Shown here in pieces: positions 26,560 through 35,594 of a DNA stretch of 38,316 nt. The stretch's first letter is position 1. Every line of letters begins with the position of its first letter. This stretch comes from CAZFCK01 sp964517355 (GTDB lineage Bacteria; Desulfobacterota; Desulfovibrionia; Desulfovibrionales; Desulfovibrionaceae): positions 1 through 38,316 of the forward strand of contig CAZFCK010000013.1 in the NCBI GenBank assembly GCA_964517355.1. The letters are read 5' to 3'. The position numbers and the translations under genes were made by a program. Under the pieces are notes generated by a model that had not been told where the DNA came from, did no database searches, and saw only the letters and a list, made by a program, of their open reading frames with translations.

Positions 26560-29500
26560 ATGCCTTCAAAAGGTCCACATATATCCATCGCTTCTGATCA
26601 TCTGCTTTCCCGGGTGCTGCGTTTGAGCCCGGAGCAGACCGCTTCCTGGCCGGAAGACGTGCGCGAGCTCGCACTGCGTCTTGCCGAGGAACTTTTCCTG
26701 TTGCGTTACAATCCGTTTATTGATCCCGGCCTGGTCTATGTCAGCGTCAAGTCGCGCTTGCGTCAGTTCCTGCCTTCCCTGGCGGACGAATACGTCCGTA
26801 CGCTGGATGCGGGCGTGCAGACATACTGGAAGGAATATCAGGAGGACCAGACCTTCAAGGAGCGCCTCTTGCGCCGGTTGCGCAGGATTCTGCCCGAAGA
26901 GGGGGTGGTCACGCGGCCCAACATGCTTGTGGAGTGTTCAACGGACGCCACGGATTTGCGTATGGAGTTGCCCTTGGTCGTGGTCATGCCCACGACCACC
27001 GGAGAGATTCAGGCCGTTCTCGCCCTGGCCAACGAGCTGGGGTTCTCCGTGGTGCCGCGGGGGGGCGGTTCGGGGCTTACGGGCGGCTCCATCCCGGCCA
27101 TGCGGCGCAGTGTGATCCTTAGTCTGGCCAAGTTCCATAAGATTATCGATATCGACCCCAAGGAAATGTTGCTCAGAGCGCAGACCGGCGTGATCACCAT
27201 GGACGCCATCAAGGCCGCCGCCGAGCAGGATCTGCTCTTTACGGTGGACCCGGCCTCCAAAACGGCCTCCAGCCTGGGCGGGAACCTTTCGGAAAACGCC
27301 GGGGGACCCTTTTGTTTCGAGTACGGCACCACCATAGACAACATCATGAGTTACGTGATGGTCACTCCCATGGGCGAGGTGCTGGAGGTGCGCCGCAAGG
27401 ATCACCCCAGGCACAAGATCATGCCCGGGGAGCGCGTGGTGTTCGAAGTCTTCAAGCGCGACGACAAAGGCGCCCTGACCCTGCGGGATACGGTGGAACT
27501 TAGGGGCGAAGATATCCGCAGCCCCGGCCTGGGCAAGGACGTGACCAACAAATTCCTGGGCGGCTTGCCGGGCATCCAGAAAGAGGGCGTGGACGGAGTG
27601 ATCACCGAGGGCTGTTTCACCCTGCACCCCAAACAGGCCTATTCGCGCACCCTGTGCCTGGAGTTCTTCGGCCGCACCATGCACAACGCCATGCTGGTGA
27701 TCAAGGACCTCATCGCCCTGCGCGACGTGATCCGCGCCCAGGGCGACTTGGTGAAAATGAGCGCCCTGGAGGAGTTCAACATCAAGTATGTGCAGGCCAT
27801 CGATTATACGAAAAAAAGCAGCCAGTACGAGGGCATGCCCATTTCCGTGCTCCTGGTGCAGGTCGATTCCAACGATGCGGCCGCCCTCGACAACATCGTG
27901 CAGCACATTCAGGATCTGGTGCAGCCCTACGACAACGCCGACGTGTTTGTGGCCAGCGACGACAGGGAGGCGGAAATATTCTGGGAAGACCGGCACAAAT
28001 TGTCGGCCATTTCCAAACGCACCTCGGGCTTCAAGATCAATGAAGACATCGTGATTCCCACGGATGTCATCCCGGAATTCGCGGCCTTTCTCGAATCCTT
28101 GAATCTCCAGTACCTGGCCAAGGCCTACCGGGTGGCCCTGCACAAGGTCATCTCCCTGCCCTGGGTGCAGGAAACCGATGAATTCGTGGAAATGGAGCGT
28201 GATTTCAGCTCGGCGGTGCTCAAGGGCGAAGTGACTGCGGACAACTTGAGCGAGCAGGAGCTTGAAATGCAGGTCTTTTATTTTTTCAAGGACCTGCAGT
28301 CCAGATATCCCGGCATCAAAGCCGAGCTGGAGCACATTTTCCAGGAGTTGCAGGCCACGCGCATTGTGCTGGCCAGCCACATGCACGCCGGAGACGGCAA
28401 CTGCCATGTGAATATCCCGGTGAATTCCAATGATCCCAAAATGCTGCACGCGGCCGAAGGCGCGGCGGAACAGGTCTTTGCCAAGGTTCTGGAACTCAAG
28501 GGCCAGGTCTCGGGCGAGCACGGCATAGGCATTACCAAGATCAATTTCCTGGCTCAGGAAAAAATCGAGGCCCTGCGCGCCTACAAGCGAGAGGTCGATC
28601 CCAACAACGTGCTCAACCCCGGCAAGCTCACGCAGCGCGAGCTACCGGTGAAGCCCTACACCTTTTCCTTCAACCGGCTTATCCAGGATATCCGCAAGAG
28701 CGGCCTGCCGGAAAAAGAGCGGCTCATCAATCTGTTGCAGAACATCCAGGTCTGCACGCGCTGCGGCAAGTGCAAGCATGTCTGCCCCATGTATTCGCCG
28801 AAGCAGTCCTTGATCTTCCACCCCCGGAATAAGAACATCAGCCTGGGCGCGTTGATAGAGGCCATTTACTATTCTCAGATAAATCGCGGCGTGCCCGACA
28901 AGCGCCTTATGGATGAATTGCGGCGGCTGATGGAGCACTGCACGGGATGCGGCAAATGCACGGCCGCGTGCCCGGTGAAAATCGATTCGCCCAAAGTCAT
29001 GCTGCATTTGCGCTCTCTGCTGGAGGACAAGCATTCCGGCGGGCACCCCATAAAGACCAAGGTCTTGGAATATCTGGCCGCGGCGCCGGCAAAGCGTGTG
29101 CCCATGGCGGCCAAGGGCGCGAGCCTGGGCCAGAATCTGCAAAACAAGCTCATCGGCCTGGTGCCCGGGGCATGGCGTAAGCGTTTCGACAACCCCTTGC
29201 TGGCCGGGCCGGGACCGGTCACGGGCTACAAGAACCTGGCGCAAACCCTTGATCTTGAGCGCGGTTCAATTTTTCTCCCGGCTCCCAGGCCGCCGGGACG
29301 CACCGAAGCCGTGTTTTATTTTCCCGGATGCGGCGGCGGGCTTTTTTTCCGCTCCATCGGTCTGGCCACGATGAAGCTGCTGCTGGAGGCAGGCATCGGC
29401 GTCATGCTGCCCAAGGAGCACCTTTGCTGCGGTTATCCCCTGCTGGTCAGCGGCTGCGAGGAGGCGTACACCACCAACCAGGCGCGCAACATTTTCGCGT

Positions 29501-30150
29501 TCAAGAAGTTGCTGGACGAGGCCAAGGCCGAAGGCGTGTACGTCCGCACCATGCTCACCGCCTGCGGTTCCTGCCGCGACGGGTTGCAGCGTTATGAGCT
29601 CGATCCCAACATGCAGGATCAATTACGCATCATGGACGTGATGCAGTATCTGTACGAGCTGCCGCCCCGCGGTGAAAAGCGCATCCCGCAGTTGCCCCCC
29701 GGGGGGGAATTGCTCTATCATGCCTCCTGCCACGCCGAGTGGAGCAACGTGCCTTCGAACAAGGCTCCGGAAGTGTACCGCAAGGCGCTTTCCTCGTTCG
29801 CCGGCGTGCCTGTGCGCCTCAGCCCGCGCTGCTGTGGCGAGTCCGGGTTGGGCGCCATGACTTCGCCTAATATTTACGCACGGTTGCAGCAGCGCAAACG
29901 TGAACAGTTGACAGGGGATTTGGAACACTACGCTGAGCAGGCGCCCATTGTTGTGGGCTGCCCCTCCTGTAAAATCGGCATTGCCCGGAGTCTTATGGCC
30001 TTGGGCAAGAAGCAGCCGGTGCTGCATACGACCGAATACATGGCCCTGCAACTTTACGGAGAGGATTGGGAACAGAGCGTGATCAATGCGGTCAAAGGCA
30101 CCGCGACGCCCGGCTCCCCCATACGCCCCATTCATTTGAAACGCGACTAG
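26560..30150 (+). CDS. FAD / iron-sulfur oxidoreductase, D-lactate dehydrogenase type (single-chain GlcD-GlcF-like)
   Basis: 1,196 residues. A helical N-terminal extension precedes the FAD-binding PCMH domain (about 135-330; VVMPTTTGEIQAVLALANEL, PRGGGSGLTGGSIP, SLGGNLSENAGGPF). The FAD-oxidase C-terminal domain ends with SHMHAGDGNCHVNIPV and GQVSGEHGIGITK. Two ferredoxin-like 4Fe-4S motifs follow, CTRCGKCKHVCP (about 731) and CTGCGKCTAACP (about 793). Two CCG modules close the chain: PGCGGG, CCGYP, CGSCRDG, then HASCHAEW, CCGESG and GCPSCK. Known homologues in Desulfovibrio oxidise D-lactate (or glycolate) to the keto acid and pass electrons to the membrane. Substrate cannot be proven from sequence. 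The start follows AAAGGAAG. Followed by three plus-strand genes after a 9-bp gap. Confidence 0.9.
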   Translation: MPSKGPHISIASDHLLSRVLRLSPEQTASWPEDVRELALRLAEELFLLRYNPFIDPGLVYVSVKSRLRQFLPSLADEYVRTLDAGVQTYWKEYQEDQTFKERLLRRLRRILPEEGVVTRPNMLVECSTDATDLRMELPLVVVMPTTTGEIQAVLALANELGFSVVPRGGGSGLTGGSIPAMRRSVILSLAKFHKIIDIDPKEMLLRAQTGVITMDAIKAAAEQDLLFTVDPASKTASSLGGNLSENAGGPFCFEYGTTIDNIMSYVMVTPMGEVLEVRRKDHPRHKIMPGERVVFEVFKRDDKGALTLRDTVELRGEDIRSPGLGKDVTNKFLGGLPGIQKEGVDGVITEGCFTLHPKQAYSRTLCLEFFGRTMHNAMLVIKDLIALRDVIRAQGDLVKMSALEEFNIKYVQAIDYTKKSSQYEGMPISVLLVQVDSNDAAALDNIVQHIQDLVQPYDNADVFVASDDREAEIFWEDRHKLSAISKRTSGFKINEDIVIPTDVIPEFAAFLESLNLQYLAKAYRVALHKVISLPWVQETDEFVEMERDFSSAVLKGEVTADNLSEQELEMQVFYFFKDLQSRYPGIKAELEHIFQELQATRIVLASHMHAGDGNCHVNIPVNSNDPKMLHAAEGAAEQVFAKVLELKGQVSGEHGIGITKINFLAQEKIEALRAYKREVDPNNVLNPGKLTQRELPVKPYTFSFNRLIQDIRKSGLPEKERLINLLQNIQVCTRCGKCKHVCPMYSPKQSLIFHPRNKNISLGALIEAIYYSQINRGVPDKRLMDELRRLMEHCTGCGKCTAACPVKIDSPKVMLHLRSLLEDKHSGGHPIKTKVLEYLAAAPAKRVPMAAKGASLGQNLQNKLIGLVPGAWRKRFDNPLLAGPGPVTGYKNLAQTLDLERGSIFLPAPRPPGRTEAVFYFPGCGGGLFFRSIGLATMKLLLEAGIGVMLPKEHLCCGYPLLVSGCEEAYTTNQARNIFAFKKLLDEAKAEGVYVRTMLTACGSCRDGLQRYELDPNMQDQLRIMDVMQYLYELPPRGEKRIPQLPPGGELLYHASCHAEWSNVPSNKAPEVYRKALSSFAGVPVRLSPRCCGESGLGAMTSPNIYARLQQRKREQLTGDLEHYAEQAPIVVGCPSCKIGIARSLMALGKKQPVLHTTEYMALQLYGEDWEQSVINAVKGTATPGSPIRPIHLKRD

Positions 30151-30159
30151 GAAGAGCCC

Positions 30160-31326
30160 ATGGACCAGCCAGCGGTGGCCGACGCCACTGAACAGCCTCG
30201 TTTGCGTCTTTGTTTTTGCGACAGCAACCGCGTTTGGGGAGGAGGAGAGAAGTGGCATCTGGAAATGGCGCGGCGCATGGCGGAACGGGGGCACACGGTG
30301 CGCGTGCTCACCGATATCAACAGCGCCCTTGCCGCACGCGCCTGTGACGCCGGTCTGGAAGTTTCCACCATGCCCATGGGGCGTTTAAGTTTTCTGGATC
30401 CGGTGGTGATGCTCGCCCTGGTGCGTTTTTTTCGCGCAATGCGCCCCCATGCGCTGGTCACGGGATTGCCTCAGGACCTCAAGGCGGCGGGGCAGGCCGC
30501 GCGCTGGGCAAGGGTGCCCGCGGTGTTCTACCGGCGCGGCATGGGGCTCAACGTGCGCGACAGCGCCTTCAACCGTCGTCTCTATGGCCGCGTGGCGCAC
30601 GGCGTCATCGTCAATTCGCGGGATACGGGCCGGGCCGTGCTGGCCAACAATCCGGAACTGGTGCCTCAAGAGCGCATCCACCTTTTGCCCAACGGCGTGG
30701 AGGAGCGTCTGCTGCGGCTTCCGGTTACGCCATGCGACAGGCCGGACACCCCCGTGATCATCGGCACCGCGGGACGCCTGGTCACGCAAAAAGGGTTGCA
30801 ACACCTGCTGGAGGCCATGGTCCTGCTGCGGGACAAGAACGTGCCCTGCGAGCTGTGCATCGCCGGGGAAGGTCCTTTGGAGCGGGAGCTGAAAAACAAG
30901 GCCTGGCGAACGGGCATCGCCCGCCGGGTGCATTTCCTGGGCTTTGTGAAGGACATGGCCGGTTTTTACGACAGCCTGCATATTTTCGCGTTTCCCTCCC
31001 TGTGGGAGGGCATGGGCAACGCCGTGCTCGAAGCCATGGCCAGGGCGCGCCCCGTGGTCGGTTTCGCGGTGAGCAGCATGCCCGAGATTGTTGAACACGG
31101 CGTCACCGGCTTTTTACGCCCCGGAGGCGATAGCGCTGCGCTGGCCGGAGGACTGGCCAAGCTGTGCCGCGAGCCCTTGTTGCGCGGCGCCATGGGGCGG
31201 GCCGGGCGCAGGCGCGTGCAGCGCGAGTTCTCCCTGGAAAAATTGGCGCCGCGGTTCGAGGCGCTCCTCGTGCGCCAAGTGATGCAAGGGGCGCGCGCCG
31301 GGCGTTCCAAAGGTGCGGTTGTTTGA
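30160..31326 (+). CDS. Glycosyltransferase family 4 (GT-B fold)
   Basis: 388 residues, soluble. The N-terminal donor/acceptor half begins RLCFCDSNRVWGGGEKWHLEMA, with the glycine-rich loop typical for GT4. The C-terminal nucleotide-sugar half has VIIGTAGRLVTQKGLQHLLEA, LCIAGEGPLERELKNKA and PSLWEGMGNAVLEAMARARP, which holds the E-x7-E signature. It likely transfers a sugar from a nucleotide donor to a cell-surface glycan (LPS core or similar), on the cytoplasmic face. The ATG at 30160 follows GGAAGAG. Its stop TGA (31324-31326) overlaps the TTG start of ruvX, so the two are translationally coupled. Confidence 0.9.
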   Translation: MDQPAVADATEQPRLRLCFCDSNRVWGGGEKWHLEMARRMAERGHTVRVLTDINSALAARACDAGLEVSTMPMGRLSFLDPVVMLALVRFFRAMRPHALVTGLPQDLKAAGQAARWARVPAVFYRRGMGLNVRDSAFNRRLYGRVAHGVIVNSRDTGRAVLANNPELVPQERIHLLPNGVEERLLRLPVTPCDRPDTPVIIGTAGRLVTQKGLQHLLEAMVLLRDKNVPCELCIAGEGPLERELKNKAWRTGIARRVHFLGFVKDMAGFYDSLHIFAFPSLWEGMGNAVLEAMARARPVVGFAVSSMPEIVEHGVTGFLRPGGDSAALAGGLAKLCREPLLRGAMGRAGRRRVQREFSLEKLAPRFEALLVRQVMQGARAGRSKGAVV

Positions 31327-31766
31327 AGTTTATCGCCATAGATTTCGGGCTGAAACGTGTGGGCGTGGCGTTGAGCGATCCTGACGGCAGGCTGGCTTTT
31401 CCACATAAAACCATATATAAGACAACGCGCGACAAACTTTTTGCCGCGGTCATGCAGATTGTGGAGGAGCAGGGGGTGCAGGCTGTGGTGCTTGGTCTGC
31501 CGGAAGGGCCGCGGGCGGCCGACGGGCAAGAGGCCCTCATCGTGCGCCAGGTGCGCAATTTCGGCCAGCGACTCAAGCGCTGTTGTCAACTTCCCATTTT
31601 TTTAGTGGACGAGTACTACACGTCGCGCGACGCCGAGGAGCAGCTCCGCAGTGCTGGATTGCGGGGTGTCCGGCTCAAGGAAGTACTGGACCAGCAAGCA
31701 GCGGCCCGCATCCTCGAAGCCTTCATTTCCCAGGGAGGCGTCGAGGGGGGCTTTGAAACGGTTTGA
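31323..31766 (+). CDS. ruvX: Holliday-junction resolvase-like / pre-16S rRNA nuclease YqgF
   Basis: 147 residues when read from TTG 31323. This start is supported by AAAGGTG about 10 nt upstream and because the conserved N-terminus KFIAIDFGLKRVGVALSDPDG begins at once. The RNase-H-like fold is visible: catalytic Asp in AIDFG, the strand VQAVVLGLPEG, the Glu-containing strand IFLVDEYYTSRDAEE, and the last acidic site in VLDQQAAARILEAF. YqgF/RuvX matures the 5' end of 16S rRNA in E. coli and has also been linked to recombination. It overlaps the stop of the GT4 gene by 3 nt and lies 3 bp upstream of mltG. Confidence 0.9.
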   Translation: MKFIAIDFGLKRVGVALSDPDGRLAFPHKTIYKTTRDKLFAAVMQIVEEQGVQAVVLGLPEGPRAADGQEALIVRQVRNFGQRLKRCCQLPIFLVDEYYTSRDAEEQLRSAGLRGVRLKEVLDQQAAARILEAFISQGGVEGGFETV

Positions 31767-31769
31767 CCA

Positions 31770-32786
31770 ATGCGCAGATTCCTTCTTGCCTCGGTTTCCT
31801 TGTTGTTCATCGTCATTTTGCTTGCCGCCGGCTATATCGCCTATGAGGGGTATAGTTTTTTGCGCGTGCCCCCTTCTTCGCCGGGCGAGGAGGCCTTTTT
31901 CACCGTGGAACCCGGTGAAACGTTCTACAGCGTGGCGCAACGCCTCTATGACCAGGGCCTCATCACAAACGTGCAATATTTTCGCTTGCTGGCGCGCTAC
32001 AAAAACAACTTGAACAGCATTCAGGCCGGTGAATTCAGGCTGCATAGCGGATGGACTCCGGACAAGGTGCTCAGCATGCTTGTTTCCGGCAGGCCCATTC
32101 TGTACCGGCTCTCATTGCGCGAAGGGCTCACCTGGTGGGAAACCGGGAAGATCGTGAGCGAGGCCGGGTATTGCAGCTTTGACGATTTCGCCGCCACGGT
32201 TCGCGATCCGGAATTGCTGGCCAGGTATCACATTCCTTTCAAGAACGCCGAAGGCTTTTTGTTTCCCGAGACCTACCTGTTGCAGCGGCCGAAAAAGCGG
32301 GATGCGCGCCCCGTGGTGGAACTGCTGCTCAAGACGTTTTGGGAGCGCGCGGCCAAGGTCTGGCCCGAAGGGCGTCCCGCGCCTGAAATCCTCAAGCGGG
32401 TCGTCATTCTGGCCTCGGTGGTGGAAAAGGAGACGGGCGTGGCCTCCGAGCGCCCCACCATTGCCGGAGTGTACGCCAAGCGCTTGCAGAAAAACATGTT
32501 GCTGCAAGCCGATCCCACGGTCATCTACGGCTTGGGGCAGCAGTTCGACGGCAACCTGACCCGCCCGCACCTCAACGACGCGGACAACGCCTACAACACC
32601 TACCAAAAGCCGGGCCTGCCGCCCGGCCCCATCTGTTCGCCCGGCCTGGACGCGCTGCTGGCCGCGGCCCACCCCGAAGAGCACGACTTCTACTATTTCG
32701 TCGCCAAAGGCGACGGAAGCCATTATTTCAGCAAAAATCTGCGCGAACACAACAGAGCCGTGAGAAAATATCAGCTCAAGCGCTGA
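31770..32786 (+). CDS. mltG: Endolytic murein transglycosylase
   Basis: 338 residues. One N-terminal membrane segment (about 5-25) anchors the protein with its body in the periplasm. A LysM-like segment (FFTVEPGETFYSVAQRLYDQGL, about 43-64) precedes the YceG catalytic domain: RLSLREGLTWWETGKIV, NAEGFLFPETYLL, VVILASVVEKETG with the catalytic Glu219, QADPTVIYGLG, and NAYNTYQKPGLPPGPICSPG. MltG cuts nascent glycan strands and so limits their length. Length and motifs match the family well. The ATG is 3 bp after the ruvX stop, and the pair ruvX-mltG is a common arrangement. The transcript probably ends at the palindrome 32806-32835 or repeat A3. Confidence 0.94.
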   Translation: MRRFLLASVSLLFIVILLAAGYIAYEGYSFLRVPPSSPGEEAFFTVEPGETFYSVAQRLYDQGLITNVQYFRLLARYKNNLNSIQAGEFRLHSGWTPDKVLSMLVSGRPILYRLSLREGLTWWETGKIVSEAGYCSFDDFAATVRDPELLARYHIPFKNAEGFLFPETYLLQRPKKRDARPVVELLLKTFWERAAKVWPEGRPAPEILKRVVILASVVEKETGVASERPTIAGVYAKRLQKNMLLQADPTVIYGLGQQFDGNLTRPHLNDADNAYNTYQKPGLPPGPICSPGLDALLAAAHPEEHDFYYFVAKGDGSHYFSKNLREHNRAVRKYQLKR

Positions 32787-32805
32787 AACAGGAATGCTCC
32801 GGCGG

Positions 32806-32835
32806 CTTAAGAACCTTTTGAAAAAGGTTCTTAAG
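32806..32835 (+). terminator. Near-perfect palindrome after mltG (family D)
   Basis: CTTAAGAACCTTTT (32806-32819) pairs with AAAAGGTTCTTAAG (32822-32835), a 14-bp stem with a 2-nt loop, 19 bp after the mltG stop. It could work on both strands between the convergent genes. The left half with its upstream flank recurs at 15878-15899. Confidence 0.6.
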
Positions 32836-32860
32836 GAAACGCTGATTAATTCACTGGATA

Positions 32861-32969
32861 TGCGAGGGGGAAACCCTTAGCGTTACTGTCGCCATCCGTA
32901 AGGCGCGAAACGACCGCGCCCAGGGGCTGAAGTTTTTGAAAAAGGTTCTCCCCTCTCGCATTTTTTTTT
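32861..32969 (-). repeat. Family A long-hairpin repeat, copy A3
   Basis: Same design as A1, A2 and A4 but in reverse orientation. The outer stem has TGCGAGGGGGAAACCC (from 32861) against GGTTCTCCCCTCTCGCA (ending 32960); the inner stem is around GGCGCGAAACGACCGCGCC. A run of nine T (32961-32969) follows on the plus strand, so this copy may terminate readthrough from mltG. It lies between the convergent mltG and ubiB-like genes. Confidence 0.8.
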
Positions 32970-33003
32970 ATAAAGAATGTAGAAAGGCCTCTCTTCAAAA
33001 TGA

Positions 33004-34653
33004 TCAGTATTTTTTTCGTTTGATAATGGTCCAGACCAGCCAGAGCCCGAGGATGCCGGAAATGAAATAGCCCATCACGCCCAGAGCGGGGTAGCCGAAG
33101 AGCGTGGGTTTCACGTCCGTGGTGATGATGATGGACGAGCCCAGGAACATGGCGGCGAGGATGATGGCCAGGGAGAGTCTGTTGGTGACGTTTTCCAGGG
33201 TCATGCGCAGTCCGGCGAGTTTCTCGTGCTGCAGGCGGATGGTGGTTTCGCCGCGTTCCGCCTTGCGCAGGATGCGGTCCAGGCGCGCCGGCATCATGCT
33301 GTGCATTTGCCAGGCGGATTCCAGGGTGGTTTTCAGGGAGTGGACGATGTATTTGGCGCTGTACATTTCCGCGGCGAGCCGGCGGACCAGGGGTTCGGCC
33401 TCCTCGATCACGTCGAGCTTGGGGTAGAGCATGCGCGCCGAGCCTTCGGCGCTGAGCAGGGCCTTGACCACGGTGGCCAGGCCCGGGGGCACGCGCAAGC
33501 CGTGCTCGCGGAAGAGGTTGATCAACTCCGCCATAAGTTCGCCCACCTTGATTTCCCCAACCGAGACATGGGTATAGGCGTCCAGCGCATCGAGGATTTC
33601 GCGTTGGAGGAGTTCGGGGTTGCCGGGGGGGTCCGAGTCGCTGAGTTTGATCAGGACTCTGATGATGCGTTCGCTGTCGCGATCGGCCACGGCTTTGATC
33701 ATGCTCACCAGGGAATAGCGCATATTGGTGGTCAAACGCCCCACCATGCCCCAGTCGATGAATCCCAGGGTGTCCCCGTCCAGGATGATGATGTTGCCGG
33801 GGTGGGGGTCGGCGTGGAAGAAGCCGTCTTCGAGAATCTGTTGCAGGGCGGTTTGCAGCCCGATGCGCGCCAGTTCTTTACTGTTGGGCAGGTCGCCGGG
33901 GTCAACCTGGCTGAGCTTTTGCCCCACAAAGAGTTCCATGGTCAGCACGCGGGATGCGGAGTATTCGTCGTAGACTCTGGGTACCTGGACGCCGGTGTTT
34001 TGGCTGAGGTTCGCGTGTGCGATGCGCATGTTGCGCGCCTCGCGGGTCAGGTCCAGCTCTCTGAGCAGGGCCAGTTTGAGTTCGCGCACCATGCCCGGCA
34101 GGTCGTAGAAGCGCAGGGCCTCAACCTTGCCGTCCAGGGTCGCGGCCAGGTCCTGAATGATGGAGAGATCGACGCTCAGGCGTTCCTTAATGCCGGGCTT
34201 GAGCACTTTCACGGCAGTGGGGGTGCCGTCGTGGAGCACCGCCCGGTGCACCTGCCCCAGGGAAGCCGAGGCGAGCGGTGTTTGTTCAAAGGCCTTGAAT
34301 GCTTCAGACAAAGGCTTATGCAGGCTCTCTTCGACCACGGATTTGATTTCCGCGAAAGAGACCGGAGCCACCTGGTCCTGGAGTTTGCGCAAGGATTTTA
34401 TGACATTGGGGGGGACGAGGTCCGGACGCAGGCTCAGCACCTGCCCCAGTTTGATGCAGGTGGGGCCGAGATCTTCCATGAGCAGGCGCAGGCGCTCCTC
34501 AAAGGGGATATCCCGCTGCACGTCCGCGGTGCGGAAGGGGATGATGCGTTCCGGGAGCTCCAGGCGTTCGATAACCTCGTCGAAGCCGAAGCGGGCGAGG
34601 GTGAGGATGATCTCCTTGTAGCGCCCCAGGTGGCGTAAGGTATTGAGGTCCAT
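33004..34653 (-). CDS. AarF/UbiB (ABC1) atypical kinase-like protein
   Basis: 549 residues from ATG 34653; the frame is open to 34746, but that extension reads as shadow of the upstream gene and the conserved part begins at LNTLRHLGRYKEIILTLAR. Signature motifs are present: the inhibitory KxGQ in KLGQVLSLRPDLVP (about 67-80), the modified nucleotide loop PLASASLGQVHRAVL, AVKVLKPG with the ion-pair Lys, and HADPHPGNI plus FIDWGMVG for metal binding. Two C-terminal membrane segments (about 495-545) end in KRKKY. UbiB proteins support isoprenoid quinone (here probably menaquinone) synthesis or lipid handling. The start follows the stop of the phasin-like gene by one base (TGAGATG), indicating coupled translation. 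Confidence 0.92.
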   Translation of the reverse strand: MDLNTLRHLGRYKEIILTLARFGFDEVIERLELPERIIPFRTADVQRDIPFEERLRLLMEDLGPTCIKLGQVLSLRPDLVPPNVIKSLRKLQDQVAPVSFAEIKSVVEESLHKPLSEAFKAFEQTPLASASLGQVHRAVLHDGTPTAVKVLKPGIKERLSVDLSIIQDLAATLDGKVEALRFYDLPGMVRELKLALLRELDLTREARNMRIAHANLSQNTGVQVPRVYDEYSASRVLTMELFVGQKLSQVDPGDLPNSKELARIGLQTALQQILEDGFFHADPHPGNIIILDGDTLGFIDWGMVGRLTTNMRYSLVSMIKAVADRDSERIIRVLIKLSDSDPPGNPELLQREILDALDAYTHVSVGEIKVGELMAELINLFREHGLRVPPGLATVVKALLSAEGSARMLYPKLDVIEEAEPLVRRLAAEMYSAKYIVHSLKTTLESAWQMHSMMPARLDRILRKAERGETTIRLQHEKLAGLRMTLENVTNRLSLAIILAAMFLGSSIIITTDVKPTLFGYPALGVMGYFISGILGLWLVWTIIKRKKY

Positions 34654-34654
34654 C

Positions 34655-35107
34655 TCAGGCGTTGTCCTTGGGCGTTTCGGGGGCGGTCTGCATTTCCTCC
34701 ATGGCGGCCAGGCGGATGTCCATGGCCTGAAGACGTTTTTCCACATCCTGCAGGCGGCGCGTCAGTTCCTGCTGCTCGGTCTTGGAAGCCAAGTCCAGGA
34801 ACTGCATTTTACCGGAAACCGCGCCCTGGAACTGCTCCAGAAATTTTTTCAAGTCATCCTGGCCTTTTTCCAGTATTTTTTCAGCAGTCTGCTTGGCCTC
34901 CAACTGACTGATTTTTCCTTCCTCGACCAATGCGCGCAAGGTCTCTTCCACTTTGTCTTTGGTGAGCAGGGCCGCGCCCAGGCCGACGTACAAGGTGTCC
35001 TTGAGTAAATCTTTCATGCTGCAACTCCTGGATTGGCTGCGTAGAGATTCCGCGGAATTCGCGGCGTTACTTCCGGGTGTGGTGGTACGCTGCGATTGCG
35101 TAGGCAT
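34655..35107 (-). CDS. Phasin-like coiled-coil protein
   Basis: 150 residues from ATG 35107, preceded by AGGAGATACTTCC. A second start at ATG 35017 (120 residues) also has its own good site, AGGAG about 8 nt before it, and opens directly on the conserved part. The N-terminal 30 residues are Ser/Thr/Gln-rich and unordered. The core (LLKDTLYVGLGAALLTKDKV, LRALVEEGKISQLEAKQTAE, KGQDDLKKFLEQF) follows the pattern of the short phasin / PHA-regulator-like family: an initial hydrophobic helix, then amphipathic helices. The C-terminus is a coiled coil (LTRRLQDVEKRLQAMDIRLAAMEE). It is coupled to the AarF/UbiB gene and may help it at the membrane; this role is inference. Confidence 0.85.
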   Translation of the reverse strand: MPTQSQRTTTPGSNAANSAESLRSQSRSCSMKDLLKDTLYVGLGAALLTKDKVEETLRALVEEGKISQLEAKQTAEKILEKGQDDLKKFLEQFQGAVSGKMQFLDLASKTEQQELTRRLQDVEKRLQAMDIRLAAMEEMQTAPETPKDNA

Positions 35108-35134
35108 GGAAGTATCTCCTTTTGTATCTTTTTG

Positions 35135-35164
35135 AGTATGTTGCGAAAACCATCCGTTCGTCAA
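35135..35164 (-). promoter_or_regulatory. Candidate sigma-70 promoter for the phasin-like/ubiB operon
   Basis: On the minus strand, TTGACG (35164-35159), 18-bp spacer, CATACT (35140-35135). The start would be some 20-30 nt before the ATG at 35107, leaving a short leader that includes the ribosome site. Confidence 0.55.
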
Positions 35165-35433
35165 GGGGAAGCCGGATGGGAAAAGGACCCGGAATCGGAC
35201 AACGATGTGACAGAGGGAAGCCGTGGTATAAAGTTCAACATTAGCCCATTTTTGAAAGTGCTGAATGATTACAGATAAATATATACATTTTGCCTTGAAG
35301 TTCCGTGCTCCTTGTCCGGCATTTGCCTTTCGATGCAAGTTGCCTTACCGTACTTTAGTGCTGTAATCATATGAAATGATGATTTAAAGGGTTTCAATGC
35401 CCTTCAAATAATCATATGGTTTGGCTCTGTAAA
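35165..35433. other. Gene-free stretch, left part of the gap before mscS
   Basis: AT-rich sequence from about 35220 onward. No promoter, repeat or gene is clear until the MITE at 35434. Confidence 0.35.
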
Positions 35434-35594
35434 TACGACTTTCGGACGGAAAGAAAAAAGGAATAAAGTCGCGGGCTTTCGCGCCCGCACAACGAACAGG
35501 GGAGGCCTCTGGACGCCGGAAAAAGGACAATTCAATTCTTGTTTTTTCAACAAATATACACTGTTATGGTGTGCGCTCTGCTCAGGAAGTCGAG
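35434..35594 (+). mobile_element. MITE-like element, family B copy B3 (161 bp)
   Basis: The left end TACGACTTTCGGA is identical to B1; the right end in reverse complement reads CTCGACTTCCTGA. It is flanked by the 8-bp direct repeat TCTGTAAA at 35426-35433 and 35595-35602. Internal hairpins match B1/B2: GCGGGC with GCCCGC, and CAGGGG with CCTCTG. No coding sequence. The two clean duplications with different sequences (here and at B1) fix the element ends. Confidence 0.88.
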
